Notes: a model not told the origin generated them from the sequence alone. A stretch of 64,000 nucleotides of DNA from Halobacillus mangrovi (GCF_002097535.1 NZ_CP020772.1:3100001-3164000), one strand, 5' to 3'; positions 1-8,550 are shown, numbered from the stretch's first letter. Made by a program: numbers and translations.

Positions 1-9
1 GTCGTGCCT

Positions 10-771
10 TTACTTCTTGCCTACAAGATCGTAAAGCTTATAAACCTTTCCGTTTTCAATTTCATCAGGTTGGTTAATTAAATCCATCAGGACAGCCGCC
101 ACTTCATCAGGGGAACGCAGCTTTCCCTCTTCTTTCATTTGCTTAAATTTATCAACGTCCGCAAACTCGTCCTCCGAAGCTGAACGGATTTCCCCTTGCA
201 TATCGGTATCCATCACTCCCGGACTATAAGCCAAAATCTTGTGTCCGTTTCCTTCCTGTTCAAGAGCTAGTGTCTCTGTGAATCGGTTGATAGCTGCTTT
301 TGTACTGCTGTATGTACTCCATCCATGGACAGGACGCTCAGCAGCTCCAGAAGTAATGTTAATGACAAATGTGTTTATATCCTTTTGATTTGCTTCTTTT
401 ATACAACGGTTGATGATCAGGATTGGCGCGGTTAAATTAACCTGTACATGCTTCTGTACATCCGCTGAGGCAAAATTCCCTATCGTGTCGATCGGTTCAA
501 TGACACCCGCATTGTTCACAACATAGACATAGTGTGTATCATCATGAAAAGCAATATCAACGATTCTGTCCAGACCATCTTCTAATTGTGCTGGATCGCT
601 TAGATCACAGCTTAAATGATAATAATCTACTTTTCTTTCTTCTGCTTTCTTTTTTAATTTCTCATTTTCACTACGTGAGACCGCAATGATATTTACATTT
701 TTTTCGATTAATTGATGAGCTACTGCCTCCCCGAGTCCTCTGGAAGCACCGGTAACGATTGCATATTGCAT
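10..771 (-). CDS. SDR-family reductase, YueD/benzil-reductase-like
   Basis: Short-chain dehydrogenase/reductase of 253 residues. The N-terminal TGASRGLG glycine motif binds NAD(P), NNAG follows near residue 88, and the catalytic Ser plus YSSTK (Tyr-x-x-x-Lys) lie near residue 155. Overall character resembles B. subtilis YueD, which forms (S)-benzoin from benzil; sepiapterin-reductase-like members look similar, so the substrate is uncertain. Two Met codons lie near the start. The second (771) is preferred because AAGGAGG sits 7 nt before it but only 2 nt before the first. The gene is complete and has no obvious operon partner inside the window. Confidence 0.8.
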   Translation of the reverse strand: MQYAIVTGASRGLGEAVAHQLIEKNVNIIAVSRSENEKLKKKAEERKVDYYHLSCDLSDPAQLEDGLDRIVDIAFHDDTHYVYVVNNAGVIEPIDTIGNFASADVQKHVQVNLTAPILIINRCIKEANQKDINTFVINITSGAAERPVHGWSTYSSTKAAINRFTETLALEQEGNGHKILAYSPGVMDTDMQGEIRSASEDEFADVDKFKQMKEEGKLRSPDEVAAVLMDLINQPDEIENGKVYKLYDLVGKK

Positions 772-846
772 CTTCATTCCTCCTTTTATCTTCCCTATAC
801 TTTACTTCCCTGTCACCATCAATGGAAACATTTGCGAATGGATAGC

Positions 847-875
847 TTTACATCTCTTAACCGAGCATATATGAT
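847..875 (+). promoter_or_regulatory. Sigma-A promoter of the YczE-like gene
   Basis: TTTACA (847-852) and TATGAT (870-875) are separated by exactly 17 bp and lie about 40 bp before the start codon at 915. This matches a vegetative promoter; it is a motif match only. Confidence 0.55.
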
Positions 876-914
876 ATATGAAGCACAATTTTAGACGGAT
901 TAAAGGAGTCTATC

Positions 915-1550
915 ATGAAATACCTTTTTCTATTCCTTATCTATTTGACTGGACTGATTGTTTCCAGTCTTGGTCTGGCTCTTATCATTCAATCCGGGCT
1001 TGGCGTAGGTCCTGGTGACAGTGTTGCTGTTGGGTTATCCATGCATTTCCCAGTTACCGTAGGAACGGTCATGATCATTGCTTTTGTAATATTACTTTTA
1101 GTCAATGCATGGCTTGAAAAAAAACGCCCACAATTTGAATCACTCATTCCCATAATTATTAGAGGCCGGACTGTTGATATCTTTTTATATGGAATACTTG
1201 AAAATGTAAATTATGAAGTCTGGTGGGCCCAGTGGGGCATCTTTACACTTGGCCTGATCGCTACTGCCGTAGGTGTGGCCGTATACTTAAGAACCCCGTT
1301 CCCTAGAATCCCATTAGATCATTTCATGATGATCATGAATGAGAAAACCAATCAGTCAAAAAGCTCTGTAAGGATCTTCACAGAATCCGCTATGGCTTTA
1401 GTGGGCTATCTTCTAGGAGCACCGGTCGGTTTCGGAACATTAATTGTAGCGTTATTGCTAGGTCCGTTTATCCAATGGTCCTTTCAGCTTGCACGTCCTG
1501 TGGCCAGCCTATGGTCTGAACCTCACCAACGTACGAAAGCGACAAGATAA
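915..1550 (+). CDS. YczE/YyaS-like integral membrane protein
   Basis: A 211-residue hydrophobic protein with about five predicted membrane segments. The N-terminal part (segment 1 followed by QSGLGVGPGD) is typical of the YczE/YyaS/YitT-like membrane family, whose molecular role is not settled; B. subtilis YczE influences surfactin production. The start is supported by AAAGGAG 7 nt upstream and by the promoter at 847-875. A strong hairpin terminator follows directly. The gene converges with the hypothetical gene at 1594, and no operon partner is visible. Confidence 0.7.
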   Translation: MKYLFLFLIYLTGLIVSSLGLALIIQSGLGVGPGDSVAVGLSMHFPVTVGTVMIIAFVILLLVNAWLEKKRPQFESLIPIIIRGRTVDIFLYGILENVNYEVWWAQWGIFTLGLIATAVGVAVYLRTPFPRIPLDHFMMIMNEKTNQSKSSVRIFTESAMALVGYLLGAPVGFGTLIVALLLGPFIQWSFQLARPVASLWSEPHQRTKATR

Positions 1551-1558
1551 GAGGAAGC

Positions 1559-1593
1559 AAACAAGCATGGTCGTAGCGTCCATGCTTGTTTTT
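1559..1593 (+). terminator. Terminator of the YczE-like gene
   Basis: ACAAGCATGG and CCATGCTTGT form a 10-bp stem with an 8-nt loop followed by seven T residues on the plus strand. It may also stop transcripts from the convergent gene. Confidence 0.85.
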
Positions 1594-2034
1594 TTATTCA
1601 TCATCAAAAGATAGTCGTGTAACCCCTGTCTCTTCTAACTTCGATCCGATTCTCTCTTCGATTTCCAGGCGAGCTTCCATCATTTCGTCCGTCATTTTTC
1701 CTTCAGGAGCACCAAAACGTTCGACCATTTCTTTCTCGGCAAGCTTTTCAACGAGTTTATCCCAGAAACTAAATTCGTCATATTCTTCAACATAAGTATC
1801 TAAAAGCTTCGACTCATAGTCTACGTCTAAATCGTGAATTCCCATTTCTTCCTGATGAACAACCTTTTCTTCTAGTCCAGCTTCCTTATATTTTGAAAGC
1901 ACCAGTTCTCTGACTTCTTCAAAGTCCTCATCCAATTCCATCTTAGTCGAATTGACCATCCACGTCCCAAGAAACACACTCTCTACAAGCTTTTCATATT
2001 GTTTAGATGTTAACTCTAATTTAACTTTCGACAT
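1594..2034 (-). CDS. Acidic soluble hypothetical protein
   Basis: Encodes 146 residues, strongly acidic, rich in Glu and Lys, with no membrane segment or signal peptide; predicted mostly helical. I do not recognise the family. The reading frame opens earlier (2052), but GGAGGT sits 7 nt before the Met at 2034, which is therefore chosen. The internal pattern of Glu-rich helices (residues 25-40 and 85-130) gives no catalytic motif. It stands alone between the convergent YczE-like gene and the D-alanine aminotransferase. Coding is supported by the long open frame and good ribosome-binding site; function is unknown. Confidence 0.6.
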   Translation of the reverse strand: MSKVKLELTSKQYEKLVESVFLGTWMVNSTKMELDEDFEEVRELVLSKYKEAGLEEKVVHQEEMGIHDLDVDYESKLLDTYVEEYDEFSFWDKLVEKLAEKEMVERFGAPEGKMTDEMMEARLEIEERIGSKLEETGVTRLSFDDE

Positions 2035-2118
2035 ACCAAGACCTCCATTCAATTTTCAGTCTCTGGAATTATAGCATAGTTACAAAAGTTATCCCCAAAT
2101 CTTCTCCTTATTAAACGA

Positions 2119-2152
2119 GAAAGGCACCGCCTATTAGGAGCAGTGCCTTTTC
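2119..2152. terminator. Terminator after dat
   Basis: AAAGGCAC and GTGCCTTT form a stem with inner GC pairs and a short loop; T-rich on both strands. It lies just after the stop codon of the D-alanine aminotransferase gene. Confidence 0.65.
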
Positions 2153-2156
2153 ATCC

Positions 2157-3047
2157 TTACTGTGCTTTTGCATTTTTCTTAAATAGGGACTGATCTTCCG
2201 AAATTCCTGCATCTTCTTCATAGAGCTCCTGAAGCCTGCGTGTGATCCGACCAGGTTCACCATTACCAATCGTAAGCTCATCGACTTTCAAAATCGGCAT
2301 AACTTCAGATGTACTGCTCGTTAAGAATACCTCATTTGCGTACTGAAAGTCTTCTATACGGAAGGATTCTTCTTTGAATGTAATCCCTTCCTGTCTGCAA
2401 AATTCCTCAATTCTCATTCGAACGCACCCGTGTAGAATATTCTTTTTCGCAGGGTGGGTGTACACTTTTCCATTACGGACTAAATAAACATTAGAAGAAC
2501 TGCATTCCGTCACTTCTCCATCTTTATGAAGAACAGCCTCATAGCAACCTTCTTCCGTTGCAGCCTGCTTTGCCAGAACGTTCGGCAAAAGGTTGAGACT
2601 CTTGATATAGCACCAATCCCAGCGCACATCATGTTGAGTAATGGTTTCCACTCCATCCCACATCTTATCTATCGCTCTCGGTAGATCCTTTACATAGGCA
2701 TAAAGGTTAGCATCTGTATCAAGAGGAAAAGCGTGATCCCTTGGAGCCGATCCTCGGGTGATTTGCAGATATACTTTTGCATCACTTTCCACTTTATTCT
2801 GTTGTAACAATTGATTTAGACGTTCATACATTTCCTCTTTTTTATAAGGAACCTCTATTTTAACAGCCTCTGCAGACCTGTATAAACGCTCCACATGCTC
2901 ATCAATCAGATAATACTTCCCACCATAAACACGAATCACTTCATATATGCCATCTCCAAATTGAAGTCCTCTTTCTTCAAATGGATAACGGAGATTATTT
3001 TGATGAACAAAATCATTTTCCGTCAGGACGTGATCATAAATCGTCAT
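2157..3047 (-). CDS. dat: D-alanine aminotransferase
   Basis: Class IV PLP-dependent aminotransferase of 296 residues, near the usual 280-290. It interconverts D-alanine plus 2-oxoglutarate with pyruvate plus D-glutamate, supplying D-amino acids for peptidoglycan. The N-terminal RGLQFGDGIYEV block, the PLP-binding Lys in YIKSLNLLPN, and the TECSSSNV and TSSTSEVMP segments are class signatures. The Met at 3047 is chosen because AAAGGAGG lies just upstream; the frame opens at 3068. It lies 106 bp downstream of the UMP-kinase-like gene on the same strand with no terminator between, so the two may share a transcript. Confidence 0.9.
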   Translation of the reverse strand: MTIYDHVLTENDFVHQNNLRYPFEERGLQFGDGIYEVIRVYGGKYYLIDEHVERLYRSAEAVKIEVPYKKEEMYERLNQLLQQNKVESDAKVYLQITRGSAPRDHAFPLDTDANLYAYVKDLPRAIDKMWDGVETITQHDVRWDWCYIKSLNLLPNVLAKQAATEEGCYEAVLHKDGEVTECSSSNVYLVRNGKVYTHPAKKNILHGCVRMRIEEFCRQEGITFKEESFRIEDFQYANEVFLTSSTSEVMPILKVDELTIGNGEPGRITRRLQELYEEDAGISEDQSLFKKNAKAQ

Positions 3048-3153
3048 CTCTCTTCCTCCTTTTATCACTTCAATGTATTAACGAATAGTGTATCAGAAAA
3101 ATTAGATTTCATGGTCAGATTGATTAAATTGAAACGAATATATGTCTTTTGAC

Positions 3154-3894
3154 CTACACTTCTTCCTGAAATGAGGAAGGTTGATCAGAGATTAATGTAC
3201 CAAAATCCTGTCCCTTGCATAAATCCATCATCACTCCAGGCTCGTTGAAATTAAAAATGTGCACAGGCAGTTGATGGTCGCGTGCCAGTAATAGCGCAGC
3301 CTGATCCATCACCTGGATATCTTGTAAAAGAATATCATTATAATTTAAATTCCCGTAAAGTTTTGCATCTTGATTTAACGTAGGATCCGTTGTGTATACC
3401 CCATTTACTCCTTGTTTTGCAACAAGGATTGCGTCACATTCCAATTCGATGGCACGTTGTACAGCCGGATAATCCGTTGTAACAAAGGGCTGCCCGTTTC
3501 CACCTGCGAGAATCGTAATGTAGCCCTTCTTTAAATAATTCACTGCTTTGAGACGAATATAGGGTTCGGCAACCGAAGACATCGGCACAGACGTCATCAC
3601 ACGTACTTCTTTTTCTGTTTTGCTTTTCAATACTCCTCTGAGCATCAAACTATTTATGACTGTTCCGAGCGTCCCGATATTGTCAGCTTCTACACGATCG
3701 ATCCCCCACTGTTCTGCGGTCCGACCTCTAAAGATATTTCCACCGCCTACAACAAGCGTGACCTCTACTCCAGCATTGACAAGGGCAAGAATTTCAGTGG
3801 CAATATGTTCTAAGCTTCCGTTATCAAAATTGTCCTTCGTATTCCCACTCAAAGCTCCACCGCTTATTTTTAATAATACCCTCTTATATCTCAC
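3154..3894 (-). CDS. Divergent UMP kinase (PyrH paralogue)
   Basis: Amino-acid-kinase-fold protein of 246 residues resembling bacterial UMP kinase, which phosphorylates UMP to UDP. Seen: LLKISGGAL at residues 7-15, VVGGGNIFRG at 48-57, ADNIGTLGT at 70-78, AEPYI at 109-113 and GVYTTDP at 165-171. It departs from the canonical enzyme at conserved sites: SGEAL is SGGAL, and the AGTGNP nucleotide-site motif is GGNGQP at 131-136. Canonical pyrH normally sits between tsf and frr, so this is probably a second copy. The start is GTG with GGGAGG 10 nt upstream. A 22-codon leader and terminator precede it. UMP kinase activity is inferred and could be altered. Confidence 0.75.
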   Translation of the reverse strand: MRYKRVLLKISGGALSGNTKDNFDNGSLEHIATEILALVNAGVEVTLVVGGGNIFRGRTAEQWGIDRVEADNIGTLGTVINSLMLRGVLKSKTEKEVRVMTSVPMSSVAEPYIRLKAVNYLKKGYITILAGGNGQPFVTTDYPAVQRAIELECDAILVAKQGVNGVYTTDPTLNQDAKLYGNLNYNDILLQDIQVMDQAALLLARDHQLPVHIFNFNEPGVMMDLCKGQDFGTLISDQPSSFQEEV

Positions 3895-3916
3895 GCTTTA
3901 CAGACCTCCCTTTGTT

Positions 3917-3948
3917 AAAAAAAGAGCATAGACTAAAGTCTATGCTCT
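3917..3948 (-). terminator. Attenuator terminator before the UMP-kinase-like gene
   Basis: On the minus strand AGAGCATAGACT pairs perfectly with AGTCTATGCTCT across a tiny loop and is followed by seven T residues. It lies between the leader ORF and the kinase gene, so read-through is needed to express the kinase. The leader stop codon TAG lies inside the 5' arm. Confidence 0.85.
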
Positions 3949-4008
3949 CTTAACAGAACGAAAATGATAAATAAGCTTGTTGATACTTAGAAGCTGCTTA
4001 ATCATCAT
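3940..4008 (-). CDS. 22-residue leader peptide before the UMP-kinase-like gene
   Basis: A 22-codon ORF with GAGGGG 6-7 nt before tandem ATG codons. It starts MMIKQLL and ends HFRSVKRA, then TAG. The stop codon lies within the 5' arm of the terminator at 3917-3948, so a ribosome reaching or pausing at the end would cover the arm and favour read-through. This is the architecture of translation-coupled transcription attenuation, as in antibiotic-response leaders of Firmicutes. The basic C-terminal end (Arg-Ser-Val-Lys-Arg) could be where pausing occurs. Mechanism and inducer are inferred. Confidence 0.6.
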   Translation of the reverse strand: MMIKQLLSINKLIYHFRSVKRA

Positions 4009-4076
4009 TTCGTCCCCTCTTTTCAATTTAGGCTATTTATCATTGTATCATATGCGGCTTCAGAAGCAACGTTTCC

Positions 4077-4622
4077 TTACTCGAAAGAGGAAACAGGGAC
4101 GCTTACCTCAAACCAAGGATGATCTGCTGGTTGTTCTTTTTCACCGTCAGTAGTAACCGGGTAAAAATAAAGATCGAGTTTCTTTGATTCTTCACTAAGA
4201 TTAAACGTATTGAAGTGAATGTATTGGAAGGTAGAAAATGTTCCACGTACCGCTTTCTTCGTTTCTCCATTAAATGTAGTCCCGTTTTCATCAACGGCTT
4301 TGACAAGAAGCTGAACCTCACCGTCCGTCCGCTTCCACTCATCCCCTTCCGCATTCATGACATTATTACTATCTCTGTACCAGATGCCAAGGAAAAGGTT
4401 TTTATTGTTCTGCATCGTATATAACTTAGTCATATGAATCCCAGATTCAGGGATTTTGGTAGAGCTTTCTGTGAGGGAGACAGGGTGACTTTTCGGCTCT
4501 ACGAGCATCGGATACTGATGATCTTCCGTTAAGCGATTAAAAGTACGGTTATCTAAATAAAAGAAAAATACAGCAGCGAGAACGGCGACAAATCCAATAA
4601 TGGCTAAACGGGTCCACCTCAA
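4077..4622 (-). CDS. Membrane-anchored hypothetical protein
   Basis: Encodes 181 residues: a basic N-terminus, one membrane segment at about residues 7-22, then a soluble extracytoplasmic domain. The anchor has no Cys lipobox, so it is a signal anchor rather than a lipoprotein. The soluble part contains beta-strand-like stretches (KNLFLGIWYR, LDLYFYPV) but no motif I recognise. The start is TTG with GGGGGAG 4 nt upstream. It is monocistronic between SpoVR and the UMP-kinase leader region. Real coding is likely from length and codon pattern; function unknown. Confidence 0.6.
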   Translation of the reverse strand: MRWTRLAIIGFVAVLAAVFFFYLDNRTFNRLTEDHQYPMLVEPKSHPVSLTESSTKIPESGIHMTKLYTMQNNKNLFLGIWYRDSNNVMNAEGDEWKRTDGEVQLLVKAVDENGTTFNGETKKAVRGTFSTFQYIHFNTFNLSEESKKLDLYFYPVTTDGEKEQPADHPWFEVSVPVSSFE

Positions 4623-4707
4623 TTTGCTCCCCCCATTCTACTAAATCCTGTCTTCATTATATCAAACCTAAAGCTTTACAAAACGCTATCTCATCGCCTT
4701 TTTCATA

Positions 4708-4763
4708 CAAAAAAAGGCACCTCTCGAGTTCTCTCCACAGGAGATCGAAAGGTGAACTTTTTT
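4708..4763 (-). terminator. Terminator of spoVR
   Basis: GTTCACCTTTCGATCTC and its imperfect complement ending GAGGTGCC form a long stem, followed by seven T residues on the minus strand, immediately after spoVR. Confidence 0.8.
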
Positions 4764-6174
4764 ATAGATATTTCTTTTGGACTTTCTTCCCACCAAAACT
4801 GAAAACGACTTCACGATTTTCGATTCTTGTTTCTATGTGAACCGGGCGGCCCCACAGTTGATAAATATATGGTAGTACTTTTTCCAAGTACCCGATATCG
4901 AGTTCAACTTCTTCAAAATGATGTTTCAAATAGATCTCTCCGCTTTTCACATAATCGCCATCCTGGACGGTAATGTAAGGAAAACCTCCATTTACCCTCA
5001 TGGTCACAAGCTGGTCGCGGACGGCTTCATGGTCCTTATCTGTGATCTTATATTTTTGTCCTTGCTTTTGAAATAAATATAAGTCTTCTCTTCGAACAAG
5101 CTCTTTAGTTAAATAATTGCGAATGAAGCTTTGATCAGATTCAATTTCACGTACTTCAAAAATCTTTTCCCTTCCTGAACCAGGTTCTACGCCGTGCTTC
5201 TTCATTTCATCTGATGGGTTATCGTATCTGTCTTCAATATCCTCAAATATTTTCAACCCCAGGTAATACGGATTCAATTGAGTTTTTGAAGGCTGCACGA
5301 CGCTTGCGTTGAGTTTAGCAAATTCGACCGCTTCATCACTCGTGAGATCCATTTCTCTTAAGATTCTTGCATGCCAGTAAGAAGCCCAGCCTTCATTCAT
5401 GATTTTCGTTTCAAGCTGTGGCCAGAAATAAAGCATCTCCTCTCGCATCATCGTTAAAATATCGCGCTGCCAGTCTTCGAGCTCCCTGCTGTATTGCTCA
5501 ATAAAAAGGAGTAAATCCTTCTCAGGGCGAGGTGGGAACTTCCGTTTTTTCTTAAAGGCTGGGCGGTCTTCCGAAGACGACTCATCCATTTTCCATAGAT
5601 CATCATATGGAGTGTATAAACGTTTCTCTTCACTTTCTTCATCATCATCGATGGACCAGTTTAACTTTGGACGGACGATCGAAGGATCGATATGCTCTTG
5701 AATGGCAAGGACAGCATCAAGGAAAGACTCTACTTCTTCTTTACCATAAAGCTTTTCATAAGCAGCAATTCGCTCAGCGGTTGCGGCCATACTTTCTACC
5801 ATATCCCGTTTTGTATTTTGAAAACGGGCATTATTTTTGAAAAAGTCACAGTGAGCCAACACATGAGCAACAATCAATTTATTCTGAATCAGGCTGTTCG
5901 AATTTAACAAAAAAGCATAACAAGGATTCGAGTTGATCACCAACTCATAAATCTTACTTAGGCCAAGATCGTATTGAATTTTCATTTTGTAATATTGTTT
6001 TCCGAAGCTCCAATGGGAAAATCGCGTCGGCATTCCGTAAGCACCAAACGTATAAATAATATCATCAGGACAGACTTCGTATCGCATTGGGTAAAAATCA
6101 AGCCCAAACCCTTTTGCGATGTCCGTAATCTCTCTTATCGCATATTCGAGCTTTTTGTGATCTTCTGGTTTCAA
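4762..6174 (-). CDS. spoVR: Stage V sporulation protein R
   Basis: 470 residues, matching the usual length of SpoVR (about 468 in B. subtilis). SpoVR takes part in spore cortex formation in the mother cell; the biochemical activity is not established. Family hallmarks seen are the N-terminal [10 protein letters not shown] block, [10 protein letters not shown] near residue 125, the [12 protein letters not shown] motif near 260, and the C-terminal [15 protein letters not shown] segment. The start is TTG, with AAGGAGG 8 nt upstream. A sigma-E-like promoter lies just ahead. In relatives spoVR often sits with prkA and yhbH; here yhbH is 50 kb away and prkA is not in the window. Confidence 0.95.
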   Translation of the reverse strand: MKPEDHKKLEYAIREITDIAKGFGLDFYPMRYEVCPDDIIYTFGAYGMPTRFSHWSFGKQYYKMKIQYDLGLSKIYELVINSNPCYAFLLNSNSLIQNKLIVAHVLAHCDFFKNNARFQNTKRDMVESMAATAERIAAYEKLYGKEEVESFLDAVLAIQEHIDPSIVRPKLNWSIDDDEESEEKRLYTPYDDLWKMDESSSEDRPAFKKKRKFPPRPEKDLLLFIEQYSRELEDWQRDILTMMREEMLYFWPQLETKIMNEGWASYWHARILREMDLTSDEAVEFAKLNASVVQPSKTQLNPYYLGLKIFEDIEDRYDNPSDEMKKHGVEPGSGREKIFEVREIESDQSFIRNYLTKELVRREDLYLFQKQGQKYKITDKDHEAVRDQLVTMRVNGGFPYITVQDGDYVKSGEIYLKHHFEEVELDIGYLEKVLPYIYQLWGRPVHIETRIENREVVFSFGGKKVQKKYL

Positions 6175-6206
6175 AGATGCCCCCTCCTTGAATTTCGCTT
6201 ATCTTA

Positions 6207-6236
6207 ACTATATGAAGTCATCACAAGGAAAATGAA
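6207..6236 (-). promoter_or_regulatory. Sigma-E-like promoter of spoVR
   Basis: On the minus strand TTCATTTT (6229-6236) is followed after 14 bp by CATATAGT (6207-6214), close to the sigma-E pattern of a CAT-A-T-rich -35 and CATACANT -10. This agrees with mother-cell expression of spoVR. Motif match only. Confidence 0.5.
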
Positions 6237-6268
6237 AGATAGATGACATGTCCCCATATCAAATCGTG

Positions 6269-6763
6269 CTAGAATATTTTTGCCATCAAGTACTCGTCTA
6301 CCCATTTGTTATTTACAAGCAAAGATTGTTTTTTTATTCCTTCTACCTTAAAACCTATTTTTTTATATAATTTGAGTGCACGCTCATTATGAATCATGAC
6401 GGTCAATTCAAGTCTATGTATATGATGATCAATGGCCCATCTGTCTACTTTTGCAAACAATTGACTGGCCCACGCCTTCCCTTGGTAACCAGCCAATACG
6501 CCTGTAACGACTTTTGCGGAATGACGGTTTCGTTTTGCACTGCCCCCGATGCACATCACATGTCCGATCAATTTATTATGATCTCTTGCAGCAAAAAGCA
6601 CGGAATTTTCTTGTTTTCCTATCGATTCAATAAGTGACCGTGCTTTTTCTATAGACATCCCCCTTTCCCCTGCCTCATACAAAAGAAAATCAGACTCCTT
6701 CTCAAGTTGATTCGATAAAGAAACAAAAGCACGTGCCTCCTCTGGTCGTACAATAGAGATCAT
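6269..6763 (-). CDS. GNAT-family N-acetyltransferase
   Basis: 164 residues with a full GNAT fold. The central region around VVTGVLAGYQGKAWASQLF is the acetyl-CoA pyrophosphate-binding motif A, and HNERALKLYKKIGFKVEG is the conserved C-terminal motif B. The pattern resembles the SpeG/RimJ-like branch that acetylates small amines or protein N-termini, but the substrate cannot be told. The start at 6763 is preferred over 6769 because GGGGAG is 8 nt upstream of it. It is a single gene 100 bp upstream of spoVR on the same strand. Confidence 0.8.
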   Translation of the reverse strand: MISIVRPEEARAFVSLSNQLEKESDFLLYEAGERGMSIEKARSLIESIGKQENSVLFAARDHNKLIGHVMCIGGSAKRNRHSAKVVTGVLAGYQGKAWASQLFAKVDRWAIDHHIHRLELTVMIHNERALKLYKKIGFKVEGIKKQSLLVNNKWVDEYLMAKIF

Positions 6764-6958
6764 TGACATTACTCCCCTCTTTTAGTTATTCATAGTATAG
6801 CAAATAGGAAAAGAGTGCCTAGCCGGCAGATTATCAGGAAACCGGGAATGGGGACACAAACACACGACCATTATCTGGTGCAGGTATTTATCGTCTTCAC
6901 AAAAGCAGTGGAGTGGAAGATTTATGATGGAATTCAATTAAAAAGTGGCGAAAAGTAT

Positions 6959-6997
6959 AACACCAGGCACCCTTATTGGGAGGCCTGGTGCTTTTTG
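6959..6997. terminator. Bidirectional terminator after yhcN-like gene
   Basis: CACCAGGC and GCCTGGTG form a stem over a loop of about 14 nt; T5 on the plus strand. The gene-free stretch 6764-6958 between this hairpin and the GNAT gene shows nothing else that I can support. Confidence 0.7.
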
Positions 6998-7537
6998 TTA
7001 TCGGGCTTCTGGGAAGATACGGTCAACCATTTGACCAAATTCCTGGAAGAATCCACGGACAGGATTTCCATTTTGAACATCATTGACGTAGTTGTTTGTT
7101 AAATCAACAAAATCAGGGTTTGTTGAAACATATACGTTATTGATATCCTGATCAGTAGCTTTAACCGCTTTAGTTATTTCATTTTCCTTTTTATCGGAAA
7201 GATCTGTTGTATCTCTGTTATCATCTAGAACGGCTGCAACATAGGCATTGTCACGGGTTTTGAGAACATACGCTCTTTCAATTCCCTTAACGTCTCTGGC
7301 AATTTTATCTGCTGCTCTTTCTGCAACATCATAATTTGTGTTGTGAACCATACCACGGTCATTGTCGTATTGGTTAACACGATTACCTTCTTCATACATA
7401 TTGTCCGCAGCACGCTCAAAACGAGTGTTTTGTACACCCTCATAGTTATCCTGGCCAGTACCTGTTTCCTGTTCTGCTTGGCAGGCAACCAGAGAGGAAG
7501 CAGCTAATAAGCCGATGGCGAATGCTTTTAACTTCAT
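6998..7537 (-). CDS. yhcN: YhcN/YlaJ-type sporulation lipoprotein
   Basis: 179-residue lipoprotein: signal peptide with lipobox SSLVAC (Cys at about residue 19), then a Gln/Asn/Asp-rich linker and a YhcN/YlaJ domain. In that domain the segment ADKIARDVKGIERAYVLKT and the downstream DQDINNVYVSTNPDF are typical. B. subtilis YhcN is a forespore-expressed spore membrane lipoprotein that supports germination and outgrowth. AAGGAGGG lies 7 nt before the ATG, and a sigma-G-like promoter lies upstream. Single gene. Symbol assigned by family resemblance, not proven orthology. Confidence 0.8.
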   Translation of the reverse strand: MKLKAFAIGLLAASSLVACQAEQETGTGQDNYEGVQNTRFERAADNMYEEGNRVNQYDNDRGMVHNTNYDVAERAADKIARDVKGIERAYVLKTRDNAYVAAVLDDNRDTTDLSDKKENEITKAVKATDQDINNVYVSTNPDFVDLTNNYVNDVQNGNPVRGFFQEFGQMVDRIFPEAR

Positions 7538-7564
7538 TGGTATCCCTCCTTAGAAGCTTAGTTG

Positions 7565-7594
7565 TAGTATGTGTCGTTCGAATGTAAATATGCG
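7565..7594 (-). promoter_or_regulatory. Sigma-G/F-like promoter of yhcN
   Basis: CGCATA (7589-7594) and CATACTA (7565-7571) on the minus strand, 17 bp apart. The forespore sigma pattern is TGMATA and CATWMTA, so the -10 is perfect and the -35 matches five of six. It fits forespore expression of the lipoprotein. Confidence 0.55.
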
Positions 7595-7631
7595 AAGGCG
7601 ATGGTTTCCAAAAAGCATCATAAAAGACCTA

Positions 7632-7662
7632 ATAAAAAAGCCTTCCATGAGGAAGACTTTAA
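7632..7662 (-). terminator. Terminator of the 155-residue membrane protein gene
   Basis: GTCTTCC TCAT GGAAGGC stem-loop followed by TTTTTT on the minus strand, overlapping the stop codon region. Confidence 0.8.
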
Positions 7663-8126
7663 CCACTGAAAGGCAACTGCCACCAAATATGAATAAAAAG
7701 TAGAAATACAAAAAGCATACCATTTAAAAACAATAAAAAAGGTGGAAGCAGCTTATAATAACCCAGTACCTTTTTATAACAATTCCTTATTATGTAAAAA
7801 CCAGCAAATAATATTATGTACAGGCTAATGAACCAAATCCAGCTATATTTTGTTGTTTCATCAATCCCGACTTCATACCCGATGGCGTAGATCAACCAAG
7901 CAATTAGAAATGCAATGATGGATATAGGTACAAATCTTTGCTCGCTTTTTATGTATGAAAGGGAAATAATTGCGCTGATCAATGTCAACCCGCCTAACAC
8001 CTCACTGATCACAATGATTACCCTATGGGCAGTCTCCGCTTCAGCCGTTGCGAAACTTAAAAGCATAAACAAACTGAAAGCAATGACCCCGCCCAAATTG
8101 ACATAAAGTAATTGTTTCTCAGTCAT
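7659..8126 (-). CDS. Five-segment membrane protein, unknown
   Basis: 155 residues, very hydrophobic, about five membrane segments separated by short polar loops. There is no signal peptide cleavage site and no recognisable catalytic or binding motif. The Met at 8126 is preferred over 8144 because AGGGAG sits 8 nt before it. I do not recognise the family. It is a stand-alone gene with its own terminator, diverging from the YhdB-like gene. Confidence 0.6.
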   Translation of the reverse strand: MTEKQLLYVNLGGVIAFSLFMLLSFATAEAETAHRVIIVISEVLGGLTLISAIISLSYIKSEQRFVPISIIAFLIAWLIYAIGYEVGIDETTKYSWIWFISLYIILFAGFYIIRNCYKKVLGYYKLLPPFLLFLNGMLFVFLLFIHIWWQLPFSG

Positions 8127-8310
8127 CACTGAATCTCCCTTCATCTTCCTACATGCAAAACTTTCTCTATTATCATAACAAAATTATGTCTTCTTTGGGA
8201 AAATTTGATCAAATGAAGTCGTTTTTTCCCTAACTGTGACGAACTTCCTGACTTATGGATGATCGCTTAGGTCATAATAAAAACACTCCTTGCTAAAGGA
8301 TGTGTGACCC

Positions 8311-8550
8311 ATGAATCATCATGATTACGATAAAGCTTTACACTTTATGATCTGGGGTCAATGGGACGACTTACTCGTTCTAATGGTACGCACGCGGGAT
8401 CATTTTTTATCAAAAAAAATCGAGACCTTTTTGCATGCATGCTATTACCCCGGAACGGAAAGCGAAATGCTTGAGTCGCATGAGAATTTGTTGAATTATC
8501 TAGATCACGCCCAGGCTACAACCCATCCCCCTACCTTTTATATATATTAA
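8311..8550 (+). CDS. yhdB: YhdB-like small protein
   Basis: 79-residue soluble protein starting with a YDKALHFMIWGQWDDLLVLM region, then FLSKKIETFLHA. This looks like the Bacillus YhdB family (about 80 residues, function unknown), which in B. subtilis lies in the same broad chromosomal neighbourhood as spoVR. AAAGGATG precedes the ATG by about 9 nt, and a terminator follows within 5 bp. Assignment is from memory of family character and context, so moderate. Confidence 0.6.
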   Translation: MNHHDYDKALHFMIWGQWDDLLVLMVRTRDHFLSKKIETFLHACYYPGTESEMLESHENLLNYLDHAQATTHPPTFYIY

